From: Alphaproteobacteria bacterium LSUCC0396
GTDB lineage: Bacteria > Pseudomonadota > Alphaproteobacteria > Puniceispirillales > Puniceispirillaceae
Direction: 5' to 3'
NCBI GenBank assembly: GCA_041228345.1
Contig: CP166131.1
Span: 2,349,001 to 2,413,000 of the forward strand
Length of the DNA: 64,000 bases
This document shows, in pieces, positions 7,551-15,414 of this stretch (position 1 is the first letter of the stretch; each line of letters opens with the position of its first letter). Position numbers and translations under genes: made by a program. The notes beneath the pieces were generated by a model that saw nothing but the letters and a program-made list of their open reading frames with translations, was not told where the DNA came from and made no database searches.

Positions 7551-8432
7551 ATGGCTTTTAAGTTTGATTATGAACCTCCAAAGATAATAGCAGAGATCGG
7601 CTGTAACCACATGGGCCAGATGGAAATAGCCATAGAGTTGATTGACTTAGCAAAAGATGCGGGGGCAGGATATGTAAAATTTCAAAAAAGAAACAATAAA
7701 GAACTACTTACAGAAGAACAATATAATGCACCTCATCCATGCCCTGAAAACTCATATGGTGATACATATGGAGCCCACAGGGAATTTTTAGAATTTGATG
7801 TAGCTCAAAATAGAGTGCTAAAAGAGTACTGTGATAGCATAGGTATGGTTTTTTCCACTTCTGTTTGGGATGTAACAAGTGCAAAACAGATGGTCGCTTT
7901 TCAACCTCAGTTTTTAAAAGTACCATCAGCTTGTAATAATAACTTTCAGATGCTAAGGGTGCTTAGAGATGAATTTAAAGGTCATGTACAACTTTCTATT
8001 GGAATGACAAGTAAAGATGAAGTAGAAGAAATAGTAAAGTTTTTTGAAGAGAAAAATCAAGCAAAAGCAAGACTTCTTATTTACTCTTGTACATCAGGGT
8101 ATCCAGTTCCTGCAAAAGATGTTTCGTTGCTTGAAATTAATTGGCTATATGAAAATTATGAAGACAGAGTAAATGGGATAGGTTTTTCAGGTCATCATTT
8201 AGGGGTTGCTCTTGATGTGGCTGCTTACACATTAGGTGCAAGATGGATTGAAAGGCACTTTACAAAAGACAAAACATTGAAGGGAACAGATCACGCGGCT
8301 TCACTTGAACCTCAAGGGCTTAAAAAGCTGGTTAGGGATCTTAACTCTAGTTACGAAGCGTTACGTTTCAAAGATAGTGAAATACTGCCAATAGAACGAG
8401 TGCAAAGAGATAAACTAAAGAATAGAAAATAA
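7551..8432 (+). CDS. NeuB-like nonulosonic acid synthase lacking the SAF domain
   Basis: 293 residues from ATG 7551, which has AAAGGAAATGAA just upstream; the frame is open further up but overlaps the preceding gene. A single TIM-barrel NeuB domain is seen: IIAEIGCNHMGQME at the start, VKFQKRN near 40, FSTSVWD near 105, GFSGHHLGVALD near 210, WIERHFTKD near 230 and GTDHAASLEP near 245. NeuB enzymes join phosphoenolpyruvate to a six-carbon sugar to make a nonulosonic acid. The C-terminal SAF (antifreeze-like) domain found in PseI, including the one at 14305, is missing. A+T-rich. Together with the neighbouring CMP-synthetase/phosphatase it suggests a 9-phosphate (Kdn- or Neu-type) route. Confidence 0.82.
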   Translation: MAFKFDYEPPKIIAEIGCNHMGQMEIAIELIDLAKDAGAGYVKFQKRNNKELLTEEQYNAPHPCPENSYGDTYGAHREFLEFDVAQNRVLKEYCDSIGMVFSTSVWDVTSAKQMVAFQPQFLKVPSACNNNFQMLRVLRDEFKGHVQLSIGMTSKDEVEEIVKFFEEKNQAKARLLIYSCTSGYPVPAKDVSLLEINWLYENYEDRVNGIGFSGHHLGVALDVAAYTLGARWIERHFTKDKTLKGTDHAASLEPQGLKKLVRDLNSSYEALRFKDSEILPIERVQRDKLKNRK

Positions 8433-8435
8433 AAG

Positions 8436-9584
8436 ATGAATATTGCATTTATACCCGTGAGATGTGGAAGTAAGTCAATACCACTCAAAAATATAAAGGT
8501 CTTTTGCGGTAAGCCTCTGATTTATTGGAATCTTGAAGCGTTACAAAACTCGTCAAATATAGATAAAATATTTGTAGCCGTTGATTGTGAAGCGATAAAG
8601 TGTGTCATAAATAGTTTTGGATTTTCTAAAGTTCAAATATACGATAGAGAGGCGCAGAACGCAGGGGATGCTGCAAGTACAGAATCTGTGATGTTGGAGT
8701 TTATTTTAAAGCACAGCTTTAAAAGTAGTGATTTATTTATATTGTTACAAGCTACTTCGCCATTTACGCAAACCAAGGATGTTGATGAGGCAATAAAGAC
8801 TTTAAAAAGGAAAAAAGCTGATTCACTTCTCACATGCGTAAGGACAAAAAGATTTTTTTGGAAAGAAGATGGAACACCATATAATTATGATCAAAAAAAC
8901 CGGCCAAGAAGACAAGACTTTGATGGTATTTTCATGGAGAATGGGGCCATATATATAAACAGCATTGCAAATATTAAAAACGACAAAAATCGTCTTAGTG
9001 GAAAAGTAGCTATTCATGAAATGGAAGCATTCACAGCAGTTGAAATTGATGAAGAAGATGACTGGAAGATTGCAGAAATTCTTATGGATAAGCATATCCT
9101 TTCAAAACGACCCAAACAAAATATTAAAATTTTTCTTTGTGATGTAGATGGAACACTAACAGATGCAGGCATGTATTATGGAGAAAATGGAGAAGAATTC
9201 AAAAAGTTCAATACCCACGATGGGAAGGGTTTTGAGCTTTTGCGAAAAGCAGGTATAAAAACAGGCATCATCACTAGTGAAAATACTAAAATTGTAGAAA
9301 ATAGAGCTAAAAAATTAAACGTAGACTACCTTTATCAAGGACTTGACGCTAAAGGCAAACTTGAAATAGCAAAAGAGATATGTCGAAAAGATGGTATCAC
9401 ATTAAATAATGTGGCATATATTGGAGATGATGTTAACTGCCGAGAACTACTTCAAAGCGTTAGCATTGCAGCATGCCCAGAAGATGCGATTAATGATATA
9501 AAAATGATACCTAATATTATAAATCTGACAAAAAAAGGAGGTGAGGGAGCTGTTAGAGAGTTTATAGATTTGCTTATTAAATAA
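8436..9584 (+). CDS. CMP-nonulosonate cytidylyltransferase fused to KdsC-like HAD phosphatase
   Basis: 382 residues, beginning 3 bases after the NeuB-like gene. Residues 1-225 are a NeuA-type cytidylyltransferase (RCGSKSIPLKN at about 9-19, LLQATSPF near 105). Residues 230-382 are a KdsC-type HAD phosphatase: DVDGTLTD near 236, THDGKGFELL near 260, GIITSEN near 280, IGDDVNC near 330 and the family tail KKGGEGAVREF. The same two-domain order occurs in animal CMAS and some bacteria. It would dephosphorylate a 9-phosphate sugar and activate the product with CTP. The exact sugar (Kdn, Neu5Ac-like or Kdo-like) cannot be fixed from sequence. A+T-rich like its neighbours. Confidence 0.85.
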   Translation: MNIAFIPVRCGSKSIPLKNIKVFCGKPLIYWNLEALQNSSNIDKIFVAVDCEAIKCVINSFGFSKVQIYDREAQNAGDAASTESVMLEFILKHSFKSSDLFILLQATSPFTQTKDVDEAIKTLKRKKADSLLTCVRTKRFFWKEDGTPYNYDQKNRPRRQDFDGIFMENGAIYINSIANIKNDKNRLSGKVAIHEMEAFTAVEIDEEDDWKIAEILMDKHILSKRPKQNIKIFLCDVDGTLTDAGMYYGENGEEFKKFNTHDGKGFELLRKAGIKTGIITSENTKIVENRAKKLNVDYLYQGLDAKGKLEIAKEICRKDGITLNNVAYIGDDVNCRELLQSVSIAACPEDAINDIKMIPNIINLTKKGGEGAVREFIDLLIK

Positions 9585-9699
9585 TCCGTTTAACTCGTGT
9601 TATATTAGACTTTGGCTGAAAATATTTTTTTGGATATTTAATGCAAATAACATGATATTAATTCATAACTTACATGGCCTTAACTGCACGATACAAAAA

Positions 9700-10698
9700 A
9701 TGTTGACAAACAAATCGATTTTAATCACCGGTGGTACGGGCTCTTTTGGGCATACATTTGTGCCGATGACGCTTGCAAAATACAACCCAAAGCGGATTGT
9801 TGTTTTCTCTCGAGACGAAATGAAGCAGTGGGAGATGGCGAAATTATTTGAGGGCGACGAGCGAGTGCGTTTTTTCGTCGGTGATGTAAGAGACAAAGAG
9901 CGTCTGCATCGGGCCCTAAATGGCATCGAATACGTTGTACACGCGGCAGCAACAAAAATTGTGCCAACCGCTGAGTACAATCCCTTTGAGTGTGTGAAAA
10001 CTAATGTCAATGGTGCAATGAATATTATTGATGCCTGTATTGACCAAGGTGTTAAGAAAGTCATAGCCCTTTCAACAGATAAGGCGAGTAGTCCCGCGAA
10101 TTTATATGGTGCAACCAAGCTAGCTTCAGATAAGTTGTTTATTGCGGGCAACTCATATGCAGGATCTGTAGATACGCGCTTCGCTGTAGTTCGTTACGGA
10201 AACGTTATGGGTTCTCGAGGTTCGGTGATTCCATTCTTTCTGTCCCAAAAAGATAAGGGTAGCCTCCCAATTACTGATGTTCGCATGACACGCTTTATGA
10301 TTACCTTAGAGCAAGGTGTTCAACTCGTTTGGCATGCGTTTGACGACATGATTGGCGGTGAAATCTATGTAAAAAAAATTCCTTCAATGAAAGTAACAGA
10401 CATTGCGCTCGCCGTTGATCAAAGGTCTAAACATGAAATTGTTGGCATTCGTCCGGGTGAAAAATTACACGAAGAAATGATTAGTCCAGAGGATGCGGCT
10501 CACACCTATTCGTATGATGGGTACTTTAAGATCCTTCCGGCTATTCATAACTGGAGCAGTGACCCTTTGCGAATTGGTACAGGGGTCAAGGTACCAGAGG
10601 GGTTTAGTTATACATCGGAGAATAATAAAGAATGGATGAGTCAAGATTCATTAAAATCATGGATTTCAGATAACGCTAAAAAGATTGGGAATATTTAA
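9700..10698 (+). CDS. pseB: UDP-N-acetylglucosamine 4,6-dehydratase (inverting), PseB
   Basis: 332 residues from ATG 9700, chosen because MLTNKSILITGGTGSFG is the usual PseB N-terminus; the frame is open to 9652. Seen: GGTGSFG Rossmann motif, FSRDEMKQWEMA, HAAATKIVPTAEYNP, STDKASSPANLYGATKLASD (Ser-Tyr-Lys active site with Tyr and Lys in YGATK) and RPGEKLHEEMI. It performs the first step of pseudaminic acid synthesis, making UDP-2-acetamido-2,6-dideoxy-L-arabino-hexos-4-ulose. It opens a tight run of six genes and its base composition is far less A+T-rich than the trio just upstream, marking a mosaic junction near 9590-9700. Confidence 0.93.
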   Translation: MLTNKSILITGGTGSFGHTFVPMTLAKYNPKRIVVFSRDEMKQWEMAKLFEGDERVRFFVGDVRDKERLHRALNGIEYVVHAAATKIVPTAEYNPFECVKTNVNGAMNIIDACIDQGVKKVIALSTDKASSPANLYGATKLASDKLFIAGNSYAGSVDTRFAVVRYGNVMGSRGSVIPFFLSQKDKGSLPITDVRMTRFMITLEQGVQLVWHAFDDMIGGEIYVKKIPSMKVTDIALAVDQRSKHEIVGIRPGEKLHEEMISPEDAAHTYSYDGYFKILPAIHNWSSDPLRIGTGVKVPEGFSYTSENNKEWMSQDSLKSWISDNAKKIGNI

Positions 10699-11870
10699 TG
10701 ATCCCATACGGCCGGCAGGACATTACTCAGGCAGATATTGACGCCGTTGTCGCGGTACTGCAATCAGACTTCCTTACCCAAGGCCCGAAAGTACCACTCT
10801 TAGAACAGTCTGTTGCAGATAAAGTGGGTGCAAAACACGCGGTGGCCGCAAACAGCGCTACAAGTGCACTTCATGTAGCTTGCATGGCACTTGGTCTGGG
10901 AGAGGATGATTGGCTGTGGACTGCGCCCATTACCTTTGTAGCGTCGGCAAATTGTGGCCTTTACTGTGGAGCAAACGTCGATTTTGTTGATATTGATCCT
11001 CTTACCTACAACCTATCTCCCAAAGCGCTCGAAGCCAAACTGATCGTTGCCGAACGTGAAGGTAAGTTGCCCAAGGTAGTTGTCGCGGTTCATCTGTGCG
11101 GACAGCCCTGCGATATGCAGCAAATCCATGCACTCTCGAAGCGTTATGGCTTCAAAATTATCGAAGATGCGTCTCATGCCATTGGTGGCAAGTATCAGGG
11201 GGAATATATCGGCAGCGGACGTTACAGCGACATCACGGTTTTCAGTTTTCATCCGGTAAAAATCATTACTACAGCTGAGGGCGGCATGGCGCTGACGAAT
11301 GACGACCAATTAGCCGAAAAAATGAACCTGTATCGTAGTCATGGTGTAACTCGTGACCAGAATTTAATGACGCATGAACCAGACGGACCATGGTATTACC
11401 AGCAAATTGAACTCGGTTACAACTACCGAATGACTGAGCTGCAGGCCGCTCTGGGTGTTAGCCAGATGGAACGCTTGGATGTATTTGTGTCCCGCCGCCA
11501 TGAATTGGCCAAGCGATATGATGCGTTACTGCAAGACCTACCGGTTATAACCCCTTGGCAACATCCTGATAGCTACTCGGGACTTCACCTGTATGTAATT
11601 CGGCTGAAACTCGACAAGATCGACAAAAATCATCGACAAGTGTTTGAGGGCCTGCGTGAACAAGGTATTGGTGTAAACCTGCATTACATTCCAGTTCATA
11701 CCCAACCTTATTATCAAAGTATGGGCTTCAAACAGGGCGATTTCCCTGAAGCAGAACACTATTACAGTCAAGCAATCAGCTTACCCATGTTTCAAGGTCT
11801 GACCGATGAACAGCAGTATGAGGTGGCTCGCGTACTGGGTTCGGTACTTCGGCTTGAGACAAGTGCGTAA
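10698..11870 (+). CDS. pseC: UDP-4-amino-sugar aminotransferase, PseC
   Basis: 390 residues, DegT/DnrJ/EryC1 family of PLP-dependent sugar aminotransferases. N-terminal IPYGRQDIT and FLTQGP are typical. The PLP lysine lies in FSFHPVKIITTAEGG at about residue 188, and ELGYNYRMTELQAALG follows near 240. Its start overlaps the pseB stop (TAATG), indicating translational coupling. It converts the 4-keto product of PseB to the 4-amino sugar with glutamate as donor. Length and order are as expected for pse operons. Confidence 0.93.
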   Translation: MIPYGRQDITQADIDAVVAVLQSDFLTQGPKVPLLEQSVADKVGAKHAVAANSATSALHVACMALGLGEDDWLWTAPITFVASANCGLYCGANVDFVDIDPLTYNLSPKALEAKLIVAEREGKLPKVVVAVHLCGQPCDMQQIHALSKRYGFKIIEDASHAIGGKYQGEYIGSGRYSDITVFSFHPVKIITTAEGGMALTNDDQLAEKMNLYRSHGVTRDQNLMTHEPDGPWYYQQIELGYNYRMTELQAALGVSQMERLDVFVSRRHELAKRYDALLQDLPVITPWQHPDSYSGLHLYVIRLKLDKIDKNHRQVFEGLREQGIGVNLHYIPVHTQPYYQSMGFKQGDFPEAEHYYSQAISLPMFQGLTDEQQYEVARVLGSVLRLETSA

Positions 11871-12571
11871 TGCGAATTGCCATCATTCCTGCCCGTGGAG
11901 GTAGTAAACGCATACCCCGCAAGAATATTAGAGACTTTTGCGGCAAGCCAATGATTGCCTGGTCGATAGAGGCTGCCAAAGCCAGCGGCTGCTTTGATAG
12001 AATCATCGCCTCCACGGATGATAAGGAAATAGCCAATATTGCACGGCAATGGGGTGCTGATGTGCCCTTTATGCGCCCGTCTGGACTGTCAGATGATTAC
12101 ACGGGTACCATCCCAGTCATACGTCATGCCGTTCAATGGCTGGATGCAAACAAGAGCAAAGTTGACTATGCCTGTTGTATCTATGCGACCGCGCCCTTCT
12201 TATCCGTACAGGACTTGCAGGCAGGTTGGAAGCTGATCAACGGATCAGGGCATGATTACGCTTTCTCAGTCACCAGCTATGCCTTCCCTATTCAACGTGC
12301 AATCCGGATTACTGAGCACGGCCATGTCGCCATGTTCAACCCTGAACACTTCATGACACGTTCACAAGATCTTAAAGAAGCCTGGCATGATGCGGGCCAG
12401 TTTTACTGGGGGACTGCTGAAGCCTGGTGTGAAGAGCGTCCCATCTTCGGCGAAGATTCTCTCCCTATTAAGCTACCACGCCATCGGGTGCAGGACATAG
12501 ACACTCCAGAAGACTGGGCAAGGGCTGAATGGCTATTCCGCACCATGCAAGCTGAAGGTGGGTTAAAGTGA
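11870..12571 (+). CDS. pseF: Pseudaminic acid cytidylyltransferase, PseF
   Basis: 233 residues. CTP-binding motif RGGSKRIPRKNIRDFCGKPM at the N-terminus, then YATAPFL near 105 and QDIDTPEDWARAE near the C-terminus, typical of the CMP-sugar synthetases. It activates pseudaminic acid as CMP-Pse for transfer. It overlaps pseC by one base and pseG by four. Unlike the cytidylyltransferase at 8436 it has no phosphatase domain, as expected for the Pse route, whose precursor carries no 9-phosphate. Confidence 0.92.
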   Translation: MRIAIIPARGGSKRIPRKNIRDFCGKPMIAWSIEAAKASGCFDRIIASTDDKEIANIARQWGADVPFMRPSGLSDDYTGTIPVIRHAVQWLDANKSKVDYACCIYATAPFLSVQDLQAGWKLINGSGHDYAFSVTSYAFPIQRAIRITEHGHVAMFNPEHFMTRSQDLKEAWHDAGQFYWGTAEAWCEERPIFGEDSLPIKLPRHRVQDIDTPEDWARAEWLFRTMQAEGGLK

Positions 12572-13668
12572 AAGTCGCCTTTCGCGCTGATGCCTCCATC
12601 CAAATTGGTACGGGCCATGTGACGCGCTGCCTTACGCTCGCCAATGAACTCGCACGCCAAGGCCACGAATGCTGGTTTGTGTGCCGTGAGCATCCAGGTA
12701 ATCTCGGTGATCTGATTGCAAGTCAAGGGCACAGTTTAACGTTGCTGCCGGCCCCTGCAATTCAATGGCCGCAGGAAAAGGATACAGTATCTGACGATTA
12801 TGCACTCTGGCTGGGCGCGCCCTGGCAAGAAGATGCTCGCCAAACAATGGAAGTCATTTCACCACTGAAATTGGACTGGCTGGTCGTTGACCACTACGCA
12901 CTCGATGCGCAGTGGGAATACACTGTCGCCAGCGCAGTAGGAGACATCATGGTAATTGATGATCTGGCGAATCGTCCTCATGCGTGCGCACTGCTACTGG
13001 ATCAAAATCTTGGCCGTTTCGTATCAGATTATGATGGGTTTTTACCATCAGAGTGCCATCGACTGGTCGGTCCGTGCTTTGCTCTACTACGCCCAGAATT
13101 TTCGGCTCTACGTGAACAAAGCCTTGAACGTCGAAAACAAACTGAGCTCAAGCGTATTCTCATATCTTTGGGTGGAGTAGACCGCGACAACTTTACCGGT
13201 AAAGTACTTGAGGCGCTGGCAACGTCGTCACTATACTCCAGCACTGAGTTGGACATCATTATGGGTGCTGCAGCGCCTTATCTGGATGACGTCCGTCAGC
13301 AGGCCGCCCAATTACCGTTCAAGACAACCGTAAGTGTGAACGTGAAGGATATGGCAGCGCGGATGTACCAGGCAGACCTGTCTATAGGTGCTGCAGGTAG
13401 CACTTCGTGGGAGAGGTGTTGCATGGGCTTGCCGTCGATTACGGTTATACTTGCAGAAAATCAACGATCGATTGCTGAGGCTCTTTCAAAATACAAGGCT
13501 AGTTTATTAGTTGATACGTCACGAGTTACAGAAGAGATTGCAGAAATGATTCAAGTGTACGCGAGCGATGCAGAAATTCGTTCCCTTCTTACCCAAAATG
13601 CTGCTCAGGTTTGTGATGGAGCGGGTGCTGAACGTATTGTATCCGCTTTTAACGGAGCGATTAAGTGA
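12568..13668 (+). CDS. pseG: UDP-2,4-diacetamido-trideoxy-altropyranose hydrolase, PseG
   Basis: 366 residues. The N-terminal FRADASIQIGTGHVTRCLTL is the PseG signature (GxGHxxR), and a GT-B/MurG-like fold follows with VVDHYALD near 110, LISLGGVDRDN near 200 and GAAGSTSWERCCMGLPSI near 275. PseG removes UDP from the doubly N-acylated sugar before condensation by PseI. The coding start overlaps pseF by ATGA-type spacing (GTG at 12568). Confidence 0.92.
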   Translation: MKVAFRADASIQIGTGHVTRCLTLANELARQGHECWFVCREHPGNLGDLIASQGHSLTLLPAPAIQWPQEKDTVSDDYALWLGAPWQEDARQTMEVISPLKLDWLVVDHYALDAQWEYTVASAVGDIMVIDDLANRPHACALLLDQNLGRFVSDYDGFLPSECHRLVGPCFALLRPEFSALREQSLERRKQTELKRILISLGGVDRDNFTGKVLEALATSSLYSSTELDIIMGAAAPYLDDVRQQAAQLPFKTTVSVNVKDMAARMYQADLSIGAAGSTSWERCCMGLPSITVILAENQRSIAEALSKYKASLLVDTSRVTEEIAEMIQVYASDAEIRSLLTQNAAQVCDGAGAERIVSAFNGAIK

Positions 13669-14312
13669 AGATTACTGTCCTATGCTCTGATGCTTTGCAT
13701 CCTGTTAATGCTTACTTGAATGCATGGGTTCAAGAAGTAAATGGCAGTCATAACATAACCATTGCTCGGAGCCCCGCAGAACTAACTAGCGGAGATTTTC
13801 TTTTTCTTCTTTCTTGCTCCGAAGTTATAAAAGCAGAGCACAAGGAAAGCTATTGTCATACTTTAGTACTGCACGCAAGTGATCTGCCGAAAGGGCGCGG
13901 ATGGAGCCCGCACATTTGGGATATCATACAAGGTCGCGAAGTCATTACATTGAGTCTTTTAGAAGCAGAAGATAAAGTGGACTCAGGGCGGATATGGTTA
14001 AAGCGTAAAATCCCCGTTGACAAGACTGCGATTTGGTTTGAAGTCAATCATGTTTTGTTCGAAGCAGAAATAAAGTTAATTAACGAAGCGTTGATAAACT
14101 ATGACAAAATTAAACCTTATCAGCAAGGTTTCGATATAGAACCGACATATTATAGAAAAAGAACACCTGACGATAGCAGGGTTGACCCTCACTCAAGCAT
14201 TTCCGATCAGTTTGATCTGATACGCATGTGTGATCCGGATCGTTACCCTGCTTGGTTCGAGATGCATGGGCAGAGGTACAAGTTGGTTTTGGAGAAATTG
14301 GATAATGAGTGA
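13665..14312 (+). CDS. Formyltransferase-like protein in the PseH position
   Basis: 215 residues, overlapping pseG by 4 bases and pseI by 8. It resembles the N-terminal domain of methionyl-tRNA formyltransferase: VLHASDLPKGRGWSPHIWDI (about residues 68-87) corresponds to the HxSLLPxxRG loop, and EDKVDSGRIW keeps the catalytic-type Asp. The Asn that normally sits two residues before the His is Val here. PseH, the GNAT acetyltransferase that N-acetylates C4, is absent from the island, and this gene occupies its usual slot. An acyl or formyl transfer to the 4-amino group is therefore inferred. Such proteins are known companions of pse genes, but their reaction is not settled to my knowledge. Confidence 0.72.
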   Translation: MKITVLCSDALHPVNAYLNAWVQEVNGSHNITIARSPAELTSGDFLFLLSCSEVIKAEHKESYCHTLVLHASDLPKGRGWSPHIWDIIQGREVITLSLLEAEDKVDSGRIWLKRKIPVDKTAIWFEVNHVLFEAEIKLINEALINYDKIKPYQQGFDIEPTYYRKRTPDDSRVDPHSSISDQFDLIRMCDPDRYPAWFEMHGQRYKLVLEKLDNE

Positions 14313-15357
14313 ATTTGAAATTTCTGGTCGTCGAATCGGTAGTCAATATGAGCCGTACATAATTGCTGAAATGTCTGCAAATCATAATGGTGATATAAAT
14401 ACAGCGTTTCGCATTATCGCAGAAGCTAAAAGGGCAGGTGCTGATGCTGTTAAAATTCAAACTTATACGCCTGATACCATCACGTTGAACTCCAACCTAC
14501 CTGACTTCCAGATTAAGGGCGGTTTATGGGGCGGTAAAACGCTTTATGAGCTGTATGAGTGGGCACATACGCCCTGGCAGTGGCACAAGCCCCTGTTTGA
14601 ACACGCAAAAAAGATCGGGATCCCTGTCTTCAGTTCACCCTTCGATAGCACAGCAGTAGATCTGCTCGAAGACCTGAACGCACCAGCCTACAAAATTGCC
14701 TCCTTTGAAGCCGTTGATCTACCGCTGATCCGTTATGTGGCTGCCACTGGAAAACCAATGATTATCTCCACCGGTATGGCCGATGCGGAAGAAATTCAGG
14801 AAGCGATCACCGCTGCCCGTGAAGGAGGCTGCAAAGAATTGGCTATCCTTCACTGCGTAAGCGGTTATCCTGCGCCCGCCGAAGAATACAACCTGCTTAC
14901 CATCGGCGATATGATAGAACGCTTTGGTTTGGTCACGGGACTTTCGGACCATACACTCGACAACACCACCGCTATTGCCAGCGTAGTGCTGGGTACGTGT
15001 ATCATCGAAAAGCATTTCACGCTTGATCGCAATGGGGGTGGTCCCGACGACAGCTTCTCGCTGGAGCCATCAGGTCTTGCCGCGCTTTGCCGTGATACCA
15101 AAACTGCGTGGAGAGCGCTTGGTCGTGTTGACTACGGTCGTAAATCGAGTGAGCAGGGCAATGTACAGTTCCGCCGTTCTTTGTATTTTGTGAAGAACAT
15201 GAAGGCTGGTGATGTAATAACTGAACAATGTATTCGAAGTGTTAGGCCAGGCTATGGATTAGAACCGAAATATTTTGACCAGATTGTTGGACATTTAGTG
15301 AAGCGAGATATTATAGCAAACACACCAGTTACCCGAGATAAAATAAGAAGGCGATGA
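14305..15357 (+). CDS. pseI: Pseudaminic acid synthase, PseI
   Basis: 350 residues from ATG 14305; longer upstream starts would run deep into the preceding gene. NeuB TIM barrel: YIIAEMSANHNGDIN at the start, VKIQTYTPDT near 45, FSSPFD near 110, CVSGYPAP near 190, GLSDHTLD near 215 and IEKHFTLDRNGGGPDDSFSLEP (the last part read in two pieces). A SAF domain follows at about 285-350 (RRSLYFVKNMKAGD). It condenses 6-deoxy-AltdiNAc with phosphoenolpyruvate. It is the last gene of the pse run. Confidence 0.93.
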   Translation: MSEFEISGRRIGSQYEPYIIAEMSANHNGDINTAFRIIAEAKRAGADAVKIQTYTPDTITLNSNLPDFQIKGGLWGGKTLYELYEWAHTPWQWHKPLFEHAKKIGIPVFSSPFDSTAVDLLEDLNAPAYKIASFEAVDLPLIRYVAATGKPMIISTGMADAEEIQEAITAAREGGCKELAILHCVSGYPAPAEEYNLLTIGDMIERFGLVTGLSDHTLDNTTAIASVVLGTCIIEKHFTLDRNGGGPDDSFSLEPSGLAALCRDTKTAWRALGRVDYGRKSSEQGNVQFRRSLYFVKNMKAGDVITEQCIRSVRPGYGLEPKYFDQIVGHLVKRDIIANTPVTRDKIRRR

Positions 15358-15414
15358 TCAAATGGTTCGTGAATTTTGCCCCACTCAATCATCGTATTTT
15401 GCGTTGAATGTATT

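Noticed and set aside
13665-14312. Calling this gene pseH
   Set aside because: PseH is a GNAT acetyltransferase; this protein has a formyltransferase-type HxS loop and none of the GNAT motifs.
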